Notes under the pieces: generated by a model
The model's database searches: none
The model's input: only the letters and a program-made list of their open reading frames with translations
What the model was told of the DNA's origin: nothing
Made by a program: the position numbers and the translations under genes
Shown here: piece by piece, positions 54,718 through 64,000 of the stretch
How positions within the stretch are numbered: position 1 is the stretch's first letter
Layout: each line of letters starts with the position of its first letter
Origin: Bemisia tabaci
Lineage: Eukaryota; Arthropoda; Insecta; Hemiptera; Aleyrodidae
Direction of reading: 5' to 3'
Length of the DNA: 64,000 nt
NCBI RefSeq assembly: GCF_918797505.1
Contig: NC_092800.1
Span: forward strand, 35,144,263-35,208,262

Positions 54718-55293
54718 TATCATCTTATTTTCGGAGTGGAGAAATATCACTACTCTCACTGCGGAGTCCGGGTTCCCAAATAAGTGATGTGTAGGTCACC
54801 GGTCACTCGCGTCGTTGACGAGGATAACGGACCCTCAGAACTCGGTTTCCCGGGCAGTATAAAATGACACGCTCCGAGAGCGAGGACTTAGCCCGAGCGG
54901 TACAATATTCTACGTGCCGGGTATTTCGGTTCGGCCTCATCCGATCCTCCATGACCGATTTCTGGAGCTCGTATCGTAAAACGCGACGCTTCGGTGTCCC
55001 TGTTATTATGTCGATTGTCGGGTATTTCAGATCGCCCCGACGCGCGACGCGACACCACGCGACGGCGACAAACCGTCGCTCATCTGACGTAAGGGCGTAT
55101 TTGTATTTCTTCATGAGCCCCGGGATACATGGAGTTAAACGTAGTGCAGGACTCACGTAGAAATCGAGGTATCCCCTTAAGTTAGAGGAGCGACGAATGG
55201 AGATGCCCTGAATTGCGTTTACGTGCATGAACACGGAGATCGGAGACTCTGAGACGTCTTGGGATAGCCGCCGCCTGCTTCCGAATAAGTTTT
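54718..55293. other. unassigned
   Basis: A 188-codon minus frame (54803-55369) crosses into the O element and has no recognised domain. GC-richer than its surroundings. Confidence 0.4.
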
Positions 55294-55436
55294 TAGTGCA
55301 GATTGCGATGTATCGATTGTTATGCCATTCAAACTTATGGAAAAGGATCGATAAACAGGGTGTTCGCAAATCGATTATTTATCATAGGTTTAAATAGCAT
55401 AACAATCGATATATCGCAAAGCGCGCCACGCCACTG
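55294..55436. mobile_element. O-family MITE, left end truncated
   Basis: The right end GCGCGCCACGCCACTG is intact. The left begins near AGTGCAGATTGCGATGTATC, lacking the usual CAGTGGCGTGGCG. The core GTTCGCA is shortened. Confidence 0.75.
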
Positions 55437-55495
55437 AGAATTTGTTTCATTCATCATGCGTGTGGTTCGGCTTCACACGCAAGGATATAAGTACA

Positions 55496-55748
55496 CTGCC
55501 GTGCTAAGGAAGAACGCCGTATGAACCATTGAGCGTTGCCAAATCCCTTCCAACAAATCACGAATTTTCAGGAAAATCTGTGAATATTTCTCCCCAACTT
55601 TTTCACAGGATTTCACTCATATATTGATCTGAAAAGTCTGAAAATTTTTAGGAAAAATATTCATAACTTTCTTACAAAATAAATATATTCAAAGAAAAAA
55701 CTTGGCAACTCTTTAATGTTCATACGGCGTTCTTTCTTAGCACGGCAG
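55496..55748. mobile_element. N-family MITE
   Basis: A 253-bp copy with CTGCCGTGCTAAGGAAGAAC and GTTCTTTCTTAGCACGGCAG. Flanks TACA and TACT match at 3 of 4. Confidence 0.85.
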
Positions 55749-56147
55749 TACTGAAAGGAGCAGGATTCGAAACACAGGTTTAAGGGATTGATTATTAGGA
55801 TCAAGCGAGAATTCCACCTTGCCCTTCCATGTTCCCCTTTTCCTAATTCACTGATTCTTGAGTTAGAAATCGTGGTTTCCCAGACGGAAGAACGCAACTA
55901 AATTTCAACGTTGCGAAATTTCCACTCGCAAGTCATTTTTCTTACTAGCAAACAGATGGTCATTTCAGAATAACCATCTGTAGAAAAGCGGTTTACTTCG
56001 GTAGTAACCCGATTTTTCTCAATCAATGAAGTTATCAGCATTGTCGGTGATTAATAAGTATTTGAAGTTGGATGGGGGGTGAGTCATAGCTGAAAAACTT
56101 CCGGCTCGGATGCCGGGAGCTCAACTGAAGAGGCTGAAGCGTCGCCA
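55749..56147. other. unassigned
   Basis: A small inverted pair AACAGATGGTCATTTC / GAATAACCATCTGT at 55951-55982. Otherwise nothing. Confidence 0.35.
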
Positions 56148-56380
56148 CACACTGGACCGAATCAGTCAGAGAAGTCGGACAAAATTTGGAAACTTTCAAC
56201 GCTGTTAACTCTGTTTATACAGAACTTTGAGGTTCGGAAAGTGATTCCATTGGTTTCCTCGTGAAATTTTCTGTCTCTAGCACCCCATAGAATTTAAAAT
56301 GTGACGAATTAAACATCAAAATTTGCAGTTTTAGTACAACATTTCATGTCCGACCTCTCTGACTGACTCGATCCACTGTG
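56148..56380. mobile_element. Transib-like C element
   Basis: A full copy from CACACTGGACCGAATCAGTC to GACTGACTCGATCCACTGTG. Flanks CGCCA and CGCCG match at 4 of 5. Confidence 0.8.
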
Positions 56381-56594
56381 CGCCGCTGCTGTTATTATGA
56401 ATCAATCAATCTGGGAATCGAATGGCCGCGCCGATCGAGTGGCTTATCAAGTGGATGAAAACGAGACGTTAATTGATGAGATTCCAAGTCGTCTTCAACG
56501 CTTCATGCTAGCTCCCAACTCCATTCGACCGCTACTGCACCGCAGTGGCTATTTGCCACTCAGTTTGAATCTGTGTTCATTCTCAATTTAAATA

Positions 56595-56960
56595 TATATA
56601 TATATAAAGTCGCTTTACAACGCACTTTGGCGTTCTACGACACCCAAACGCCACATATGCCTGTCTTCCCAGAGGTTATCGGGCAACTGACATCGCAACA
56701 TCTCTTCGTCAACGCCCTGCCGCCAACCCTTTACGGGACGTCCCCGTCGCCTCTTCCCAGGTGGTACCCAATCCAAAACTTGTTTGGGCAACCTCTCCTC
56801 TGACATTCTTTGCACATGTCCATACCAGCATAACTGCCTGGACATGACGTCGTGCACGATATCTTTTTCAACCTTCATCACCTGGCGAATTCTCTCATTA
56901 CGGACACGGTCCCGTCTCGAAATGCCGGCAGATCGCCGCCAAAAATCCATTTCAGTTGCC
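56595..56960 (-). mobile_element. 5'-truncated non-LTR retrotransposon copy
   Basis: The 366-bp insertion is bounded by a perfect 13-bp direct repeat CTCAATTTAAATA at 56582-56594 and 56961-56973. On the minus strand it begins inside the coding region, runs to a stop at 56615, and ends in a (TA)n tail next to the downstream target copy. 5' truncation, microsatellite tail and variable-length TSD are hallmarks of target-primed reverse transcription. Confidence 0.88.
56615..56960 (-). pseudogene. RTE-like RT polyprotein, C-terminal 115 codons
   Basis: The open frame encodes the C-terminal tail found after the reverse transcriptase domain in RTE-like elements of arthropods, often annotated as endonuclease-reverse transcriptase. 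Visible landmarks, counting the leading codon as 1: RATEMDFWRRSAGISRRDR at 2-20, WYGHVQRM at 47-54, RLPKQVLDW at 58-66, KRRRGRPVKGW at 71-81, LWEDR near 97-101 and WRLGVVER near 104-111. The frame is uninterrupted to its natural stop. The endonuclease and catalytic RT motifs are missing, so it is dead. The leading codon lies in the target duplication. Family placement is from memory of the motif set. Confidence 0.85.
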
Positions 56961-56973
56961 CTCAATTTAAATA

Positions 56974-57490
56974 CGTTTTGAAAAATCGATTTTCCGTCAG
57001 CCAGCTAACTTCGATGTAAACTGATTTTTTGACATGTGAATCAGTTGTTTTCAAAGGGGAACACGTTAGTTTTTGGATGAGCCTTGGCTTACATAAAAGG
57101 ACATGCCAAGTAAGATTCATCGAGGAATGGACCTGTTCCCTTTTGAAAAAAATTGATTCGTGTATCTAAAAATGCATTCTTCATAGAGAATCGAGCTTAG
57201 ACTCGGTGACCAAAGGATTAAAAAAGCGGGTCGTTGAAAAAATCGACCAATCAGAATACGAAGATGAGGATAATGGTGTTTAGGACTTGACAAACTGGGA
57301 AAACTCGGAATTTGTACCGGAGCATCACCTAAATCTCCGGGAAAGTCGTGGAATACGTCAGGGAATTGGTTTTAAAACACCGGGAATTTCGTCTCTTGCC
57401 CCCCTTGAGACCGTATTTTGTTTTTAAAATTTGGCCCTTTTTGACTCAGCTATCTAGGGAATGACTCTGAAGACAATACAAAAGCGCAAA
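56974..57490. other. unassigned
   Basis: Spacer before the large inverted repeat. GGGAAAACTCGGAATTTG and GGAATACGTCAGGGAATT at 57295-57375 are M-like. Confidence 0.4.
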
Positions 57491-58370
57491 AAAGAGGGTT
57501 ATTCAAAATCGGCGATTTTACCCTACGCTTGGATTTTGCCCGGAGTTGGATATGTTGTTCCCTATCACAAGACACGCCTTTTTCCGGCATTGGCAAGTTC
57601 ACCCGAAATTTTTCCCGCGCGCTACAGCGTTGCCAAGTTGAAAACAGGCAAATTCCGTAAGTGGCATCAAAATTGAGCTATGAAGTTGCGGTTTTAACGA
57701 AAATTCTCTAAAAATTACGCACTTTTAGGATATGACCATGTTTTTAATGTCGCATTAATTTTAACATGCATTATTGCCAAATTTCCGATTTTTAAATTCG
57801 ACAAATGCTACATATTCGCAAATACCCAAAAAAGCTATCTTCAAATTTGAATAAAAAGTTGTCTAATCGATAGTTCGTTCGATTCCGCATCCATCGATAT
57901 ATTATAGCTTGCTGGGAAACTTTTGGTTCGCGAGATATCATCATTTTTGTGAACAGCTTTATGGAGCGACGACGCTTTTTGAGTCCGGGCGGATAGAAAT
58001 TTTAGCCTCCAAAAACACCGGGTAGCATTAATTCCATGGTTTCCTATGTAATTTTTGGCGCTGAATCCGAATTTGACCATTTCATAAAAAAATTGTCACC
58101 AAGATGTTGCCAAATTTGGCAAAAATTGCTTAAAATCGGCCTTTTTGGCGGATTGTAGCCTGTGACTTGCCAGGAGTTGATCAGACGACAAAATTGGTTA
58201 TTTCCACAGTTAAAACTCGTTAAACTATCTACAAGCTGAGTCAAATTCTTTCTGCTCACGGTAAAATTAAACGCGCGACAAGCAGCAAACTGAAAAAAAG
58301 ACACCAAAATTGGCGCTTTTTGCGGTTTTTGTCGTAAGTTTCTTGTTTTCCGATTAAGAGAATGTTTCTT
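57491..58370. repeat. 880-bp inverted repeat, left arm
   Basis: It is the reverse complement of 59121-60000, base for base in the segments I compared, with no length change: paired coordinates always sum to 117491. Outer boundary AAAGAGGGTT, inner boundary GAATGTTTCTT. It contains repeated TTTGCCAA-type phrases and an open frame identical to one in the other arm. No TSD is seen outside the arms. Confidence 0.92.
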
Positions 58371-59120
58371 GACTATACTAATGAACAACATGAGCAGAAT
58401 TTAATAAAATTGAACAATAAAATAAGATCGAACATATTCCAATGTTGCCAAGCTTAAACAAAATACTTTAATTTTCGCTGGTTTTTTCGATATTATTGTC
58501 CTATATTCTTTGTTCACCTCTTATTTTTAAATTTTATAAATGTATCTCTCTTGCAAAATAATACACTTCTGTAGAATAATTTAATTTTCAACTTAGATAT
58601 ATACTAATAACTAGGGTATTTAGTTCAGAGAGGAAAAATTCATAAAATAGTGAGTTTTATCGAATCGTGTCAATAAACCACATTTTGAAACAATAATGGA
58701 AAATTTTCTGTTAAAAATTAATGAATAAAATGTACTCCTCAGACAGACTTCATTAAAACAAGACAAGACGCATTGCAATATTGCCAAAATTACGTACAAA
58801 TCGTTGAATTTTGGCGGTATTTGACCGTTATTATTCATTACCCTATATTTAGAATACAATTTTATTTTATAATTCTGAGATAATGGAGTTTAATAGAAAA
58901 AAGTAACGACACCAAACTGAAGAAGACGCCCAGGAAAGGACAATAAGGGGCTTAAAAAGGAACAAGGGCGCTCTAAATTACTGAGGACCTGTGGGTGGAC
59001 AAGGGACAATGGCGGTTAGGCGTCGCGGGGCCCGAGAGACCGCTGTTAAAGCGGCTCTTTATCTATATATGTAACAATACAATAGTTTGTCGTTACACTC
59101 GGCGTAATTAGGATTTTCCT
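58371..59120. other. 750-bp spacer of the inverted repeat
   Basis: AT-rich until 58900, then a GC-rich stretch (GGACCTGTGGGTGGACAAGG, GGCGTCGCGGGGCCCGAGAG). No coding or repeat feature recognised. Confidence 0.6.
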
Positions 59121-60000
59121 AAGAAACATTCTCTTAATCGGAAAACAAGAAACTTACGACAAAAACCGCAAAAAGCGCCAATTTTGGTGTCTTTTTTTCA
59201 GTTTGCTGCTTGTCGCGCGTTTAATTTTACCGTGAGCAGAAAGAATTTGACTCAGCTTGTAGATAGTTTAACGAGTTTTAACTGTGGAAATAACCAATTT
59301 TGTCGTCTGATCAACTCCTGGCAAGTCACAGGCTACAATCCGCCAAAAAGGCCGATTTTAAGCAATTTTTGCCAAATTTGGCAACATCTTGGTGACAATT
59401 TTTTTATGAAATGGTCAAATTCGGATTCAGCGCCAAAAATTACATAGGAAACCATGGAATTAATGCTACCCGGTGTTTTTGGAGGCTAAAATTTCTATCC
59501 GCCCGGACTCAAAAAGCGTCGTCGCTCCATAAAGCTGTTCACAAAAATGATGATATCTCGCGAACCAAAAGTTTCCCAGCAAGCTATAATATATCGATGG
59601 ATGCGGAATCGAACGAACTATCGATTAGACAACTTTTTATTCAAATTTGAAGATAGCTTTTTTGGGTATTTGCGAATATGTAGCATTTGTCGAATTTAAA
59701 AATCGGAAATTTGGCAATAATGCATGTTAAAATTAATGCGACATTAAAAACATGGTCATATCCTAAAAGTGCGTAATTTTTAGAGAATTTTCGTTAAAAC
59801 CGCAACTTCATAGCTCAATTTTGATGCCACTTACGGAATTTGCCTGTTTTCAACTTGGCAACGCTGTAGCGCGCGGGAAAAATTTCGGGTGAACTTGCCA
59901 ATGCCGGAAAAAGGCGTGTCTTGTGATAGGGAACAACATATCCAACTCCGGGCAAAATCCAAGCGTAGGGTAAAATCGCCGATTTTGAATAACCCTCTTT
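59121..60000. repeat. 880-bp inverted repeat, right arm
   Basis: The mirror of 57491-58370. Two overlapping open frames (59184-59447 and 59411-59650) have exact counterparts on the other strand of the left arm. I do not read them as genes, because identity extends through non-coding parts as well. Confidence 0.92.
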
Positions 60001-61370
60001 GCTCTTAATTCTAACGAGAGTTTCAAAATTTTGGGTGAACTGTGGGTTTTTATTAGGGGTTAAACTCCCTAATCAGGGGGGGGGGGGGAATCAGTGGAAT
60101 GTCAGAAAATAAGACTCCGCAAGAATTCTAGACACCTTTATCACGATTTCCTGAGTTTTATTATGACCCTGCCATTGAATCCTTGAAAGCCCTGCAGTTA
60201 ATCCTGAAATGAGTACTTATATCGATTGCTCGTAAGATGCGTTCATTGCGGTGATGAAAGTCGGAAATAATTACTCTGACTGCACGAGTTCAGCCTCGAA
60301 GCAACTACCTCGACCAGCCACCTGTGAATACGGGTGGAAACTTACTGAAATATCCACCTGGAATCTGACGTCACATTGAAGGGACAAAACTCACGGCCCG
60401 AAAATTTTCCGCCTCTGGTTTCAATCTGTGCTGCAGCTTCGAAAGTCTGTTTTGAAACCGGCATCAGTAACAACTCAAGAAATCACAAAATAACCGGAAT
60501 TTTGGGTGAAAATGAAAGAGACTATGAATACAAATCAATGTCCGTTTTCACCATTAAGAGCTCTCTTTTTGCAAAACTTGATACTTTTGCGATGAGCCAT
60601 CCGATTAATCATGAATTAAAGCACCGTGTTATCGTGTCCTCTTTTCAAAATTTTACCTAGAAATCAAGTCACTCAATACGAAGGTCGGAAGTCAATTCCT
60701 AAGAAGTACATTAACAAGGACACTAAACATTGATTACTTGGAACATAGCTGAGTATGTAGGTGACGTCAGTTGTGTCTTATCTCCGTAACATTAAAATTC
60801 TAAATGCTTACATCCTCTTTTGAAGTTGATCTCCGAACTTCCAGGAGAGTGAGTCATTTTCCATGTAAAACTTGGAAGAAAAAACGTGTAAGAAAGTGCT
60901 TTGGTCGACTTTTAAACTGTAAAAGCAACCTAATAGTAAACTTGCTCACTCCTTGTGTTCAGCGAAAAAAAGATTAGTTAGATTACTTGAAACTTGAAAC
61001 GTAAAATTCCGCGCAATCGGTGAGTCGGTGACCCACCAGAAATTCTTCTCTTTTTCAATTGTTTTTTCTCTCAAGCGTTCTTCATGAAAAAAACCAAAAA
61101 AAAACAACCCACCTGAATACACACACACCGACGTGTTTTTTAGACCTTTTGTTCTATAAAACAAATTGTGTATTACTAGTAAGCAACAGCACGCCATTGT
61201 GTTAGGATAATTCGTTGTTAGAAGGTCCAAATGGAACATTCAGTGTGTGTGATAACTAAACACACGAATGTGCTTATTTTGGAGAACACATTATTATCGA
61301 TATTGTTACCTAGAACAGAAGGTCTGAATAAATACGCAGGTGTGTTCAGAGGAATATTTCGTTTCCTCCT
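60001..61370. other. unassigned, 1.4 kb
   Basis: A G tract is at 60079-60088. A 94-codon plus frame at 60376-60660 is unrecognised. No repeats shared in the window. Confidence 0.4.
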
Positions 61371-61790
61371 CTTCCTTCCTTCCTTCCCTCCTACCTTCCT
61401 TCGTTCCTTCGTTCCTTCGTTCCTTCCTTCCCTCCTACCTTTCTTCGTTCCTTCGTTTGTTCGTTCGTTCGTTCGTTCGTTCATTCGTTCGTTCGTTCGT
61501 TCGTTCGTTCGTTCGTTCGTTCGTTCGTTCGTTCGTTCGTTCGTTCGTTCGTTCGTTCGTTCGTTCGTTCGTTCGTTCGTTCGTTCGTTCGTTCCCTCCT
61601 TCCTTCGTTCCATGCTAAAGCACCGCTTTAAAATAAAATTATTTTACTACTACTACTACGTTCCTTCGTTCCTTCGTTCCTTCGTTCCTTCGTTCCTTCG
61701 TTCCTTTCTCCCTTCCTTCCCCCTTCCCTTCCTTCCTTCCCCCCTCCCTTCGTTCCTCCGTTCCTTTCTTCTTTCTTTAATTCAGGTATC
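61371..61790 (+). repeat. TTCG/TTCC microsatellite
   Basis: (TTCC)n and (CTTCGTTC)n grade into about 35 copies of TTCG at 61456-61600 with one TTCA variant. A 45-bp break with ACTACTACTAC follows, then a second TTCCTTCG/TTCC block at 61660-61770. Because 4 bp times 3 is one full codon cycle, all frames are open on both strands and give RSFV or NERT peptides. These are artefacts. Confidence 0.95.
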
Positions 61791-62362
61791 CACCAGCGTC
61801 TACTCCATAGGACACCCGTCTGAAAGTGAAGATGCGCTTTTCAGATTCTCCTCGGCCCTAATCCCTGAAAATTAGAAAAGCCTGGAGCATGGAGCCTGAT
61901 GTCTACGGACACTAAACATTGTCTAAAGTTGGCTGAAGGTGCTATAGACACGAAGCCATTAAACCAGCAGAAAAAAAAAAAAAAAAAAAAAGATGCGCTT
62001 TTTTGCCGGCAGTGACGAATTTCGTCGCCATCACCATTCACCAACACTCCGTGAGTGGCGTCTGCGGGTTGGCCGGGCTGGTATGCGGTTTGTCGGCTTC
62101 GGCTCGTTTGTTTACACGAATGCGATGCGCGCGAGCACGTGGCGGCACGTACGCACGCCTCAACGTAATAAGCTGTTAATCCCGGATACTGCACCTGCTT
62201 ATTTGCTGCACCTCTCCGCGCTCTGTTTCCGGTTCCAGCGCCGCCGCCGACTTCGCCGCGCGCGAAGAAGTCTCGGGCGTCACTTTTACCGCCAGTTCCC
62301 GATGCACCAAGACGAAAACTGCGGTTCGAACTACCGGAATCCGATTCGTGTGGCCCATCAAA
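61791..62362. other. unassigned, poly-A and GC-rich block
   Basis: A tract at 61971-61990, then a GC-rich block at 62030-62290 with overlapping frames of up to 132 codons and no recognised domain. Confidence 0.4.
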
Positions 62363-62420
62363 CTGCCGTGCTAAGGAATAACGCCGTGTGAACCATGAGG
62401 CGTTGCATGATTTCCTTAGA
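62363..62420 (+). repeat. N-family left-end fragment
   Basis: CTGCCGTGCTAAGGAATAAC, then CGTGTGAACCATGA and GGCGTTGC. The rest of the element is missing, and an O copy begins at once. Confidence 0.68.
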
Positions 62421-62422
62421 AA

Positions 62423-62593
62423 CAGTGGCAGGGCGTGCTTTGTGATACATCGATTAATCCGCCCTTAAAAGCTATGGAAAAGGATCGATATGTAGGGTGT
62501 TCGATCGATATGCGAACACCTTGATAATCGATCCTTTTCCATAGATTGAAATGGCAGATCAATCGATATATCGCAAAGCACACCACGCCACTG
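62423..62593. mobile_element. O-family hAT-like MITE
   Basis: A 171-bp near-palindrome, CAGTGGCAGGGCGTGCTTTG to CAAAGCACACCACGCCACTG. The centre has an extra GATCGATATG. The 8-bp TSD is not preserved. Confidence 0.8.
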
Positions 62594-62814
62594 ATCAAGG
62601 GGTCACTACCGATATCATTGTCCTATGCTTGGAAATCAATACTGGCACTGGCGCTAAGAAAAAAAGTCATGCGGAAACTCGACCATTGTCAAAATTTCCT
62701 CCAATTCCCAAGTATGTTTCGATGAGCCACTGGTTCGAAAGTAAGGCATTTGTCGAACGATATATTTTGTTTGTGATTATAGAACTGACCTGGGTTGTAT
62801 TGTGGTTTTTACTG

Positions 62815-63043
62815 CACTGGAAAAAAAACACATTGGATATAGAGTCCAGACTCTTGAAAATATTGACAAGAAAAAGGACTCATGATTCAATCAGATTTAA
62901 GCTCAAATCAAAAGGAAATCCGCTCAAATTAAGAGGCTTGGTTCTTGGTTTAAGCTTAAATCATGATTGAATCAAGAGAATTTTTTCTTGTCAATGTTTG
63001 AAAGAGCCTGGACTCTAGATCCAATGTGTTTTTTTTTCCAGTG
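62815..63043. mobile_element. A-family MITE
   Basis: A 229-bp copy from CACTGG to CCAGTG. Flanks TG and TT match at one of two bases. The longer plus frame here mixes O and A sequence and is not a gene. Confidence 0.85.
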
Positions 63044-63759
63044 TTGACTAGGAAGTTTGAATTTACTTATTCTAATACGTTATTTCATCACTAGTCGTTG
63101 AATTGTTAGTTGACTTTTCAGTCTGTTTCAACGTGTTAAACTTGCTACGAGAAGTTTTATTGAGGAGTATAGGATGTTTTGTCTTAATTATTACTCTATC
63201 TTACAGTCCATTTCAAGTCATCGACATTTTTGTACGCGCCTTATGTGGAATTATGCGTTCCGAACGAGTTCTGAACGCAGTCGAAAGCAGTTGGAAGTCG
63301 GAATTGGGTCGCTCATTACACATTGTTTTGTTTTTCGGATCTATGCCAGTGTCACATCTCTTGAATTTCCGAGTCTCTCGGTGACTCATTTCGTTAATTT
63401 CCTCTCATCTGCGTTTGCTTGCGTTTTCTGCTCGCACTTCATCTTCCGTTGATTGACACACTCGGTGTGACGAACTTGTGACCTCTCTCTCTCTCCTCGC
63501 CCATTCTACTCTTCTTTATCTTTCTCTTACTTCATCGCAGGTCCGGTACATATCTGCCCCAATTTCAGCAAGGTCAAAGTTACGATGTCCCGTAGGTTTT
63601 GTAAACAAAGTCTCCTAACGAACTGAACTCTAATATTTTCTTGAGACGAATTCACGGTGGTTTTCAGACCTCGAGCTATAGTACACACCGTGCTAATATA
63701 TTGGCTTTCCTTAAATTTTCGCCAAAAAAGTGGATACATTGCGCCGGATGTATGCATTG
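63044..63759. other. unassigned
   Basis: A CT-rich tract is at 63481-63500. Two overlapping plus frames (93 and 92 codons, 63103-63452) are unrecognised. Confidence 0.4.
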
Positions 63760-63915
63760 GATGTATGTTTGACGCATATTAGCGCCTGCAAGACTGGAGG
63801 AATACTTCACGCATTGCGCCAAACAGTACGGTCGGAGTGACACACATATTAGCGCCTACAAGGCTGCATGAATACCTCTCGCATTACACCAAATGCAGTG
63901 CAGTCGGTGAGTTGG
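63760..63915 (+). repeat. P repeat array
   Basis: It is almost the same as 7221-7380: TTTGACGCATATTAGCGCC, GCCAAACAGTACGGTCGGAG and AAATGCAGTGCAGTCGGT occur in the same order. It is a dispersed two-unit block, not random single units. Confidence 0.8.
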
Positions 63916-63948
63916 AACATTCGCACTACCTTTTTCCCCGGCACGACG

Positions 63949-64000
63949 CACAGTGGACTGAGTCAATCAGAGAGGTCGGACATGAAATTTTCGACTAAAC
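63949..64000. mobile_element. Transib-like C element, cut by window end
   Basis: It begins CACAGTGGACTGAGTCAATC after CGACG and continues past the window end. Confidence 0.75.

Noticed and set aside
54803..55369. 188-codon minus-strand open frame
   Set aside because: It enters the O element, has no recognised domain, and no splice or start context supports it. A chance frame in GC-richer DNA is more likely.
56615..56965. Host gene similar to craniofacial development protein 2-like annotations
   Set aside because: Such annotations derive from RTE-type retrotransposon tails; the TSD and TA tail here prove an insertion.
59184..59650. Duplicated gene in the 880-bp inverted repeat
   Set aside because: Identity covers coding and non-coding parts equally, the two frames overlap with no domain, and TTTGCCAA-type repetition dominates.
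61231..61875. 214-codon frame rich in Arg-Ser-Phe-Val and its antisense Asn-Glu-Arg-Thr counterpart
   Set aside because: Translation of a TTCG/TTCC microsatellite; a 4-bp unit keeps every frame open.
62551..62970. 139-codon plus-strand open frame
   Set aside because: It joins O and A transposon sequence.

Overview
The window is eukaryotic and almost certainly an intergenic or intronic stretch of an arthropod nuclear genome. It is AT-rich and has no bacterial-type gene packing, operons or rRNA. Homopolymer tracts and splice-like motifs occur, and most of the sequence I could classify is small inverted-repeat transposons (MITEs) and fold-back elements, many in several copies and often nested. 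The dominant repeat termini resemble what I remember from hemipteran genomes such as the whitefly Bemisia tabaci, but that is a weak inference from memory. I found no intact host gene.

Protein-derived remnants are few. (1) V (22812-23776) carries a frameshifted N-terminal fragment of a mariner/Mos1-like transposase on the minus strand. (2) Two minus-strand C-terminal fragments come from an RTE-like non-LTR retrotransposon polyprotein, at 56595-56960 (5'-truncated, 13-bp target duplication, (TA)n tail) and about 51716-51864. (3) An unrecognised 153-codon frame at 45822-46283 ends at a splice-donor-like GTAAGT and is a weak candidate exon.

I sorted the repeats by termini and target-site duplications (TSDs). 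C: termini CACAGTG, CGNCG-like 5-bp flanks (Transib type). O, L, U and probably F: 8-9-bp TSDs (hAT type). G and K: termini CAGGGTGTCTA, 5-bp TSDs. N: termini CTGCCGTGCTAAGG, 4-bp TSDs. A, B, D and D2: CAC-initial termini with T-rich ends, 2-bp TSDs (CACTA/Mirage-like). H and I: TTA TSDs (PIF/Harbinger type). V: TA TSD (mariner). E, J, M, P, Q, R, S, W, X and Y are fold-back, tandem or dispersed repeats of unknown class.

Layout: 1-9 kb holds a GC-hairpin cluster, O, A, N, G, D, K and Q elements. 9-24 kb is densest, with Transib-like copies split by F, G and H insertions and the mariner relic. 24-36 kb has E, J, K, M, U, B, P, G and I copies around long unassigned AT-rich DNA. 36-46 kb has N, O, F, E, the L-in-K nest, and a 2.1-kb U element split by a 1954-bp insertion that begins with a GC-hairpin array. 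46-57 kb has S, Y, M, C, A, N, W and D2 elements and both retrotransposon relics. 57-60 kb is dominated by a pair of collinear 880-bp inverted repeats around a 750-bp spacer. 60-64 kb has a TTCG/TTCC microsatellite, O, A and P repeats and a C copy cut by the window end. Nested copies give relative insertion ages. No search was run, so all family names rest on termini, TSDs and recognised protein motifs.
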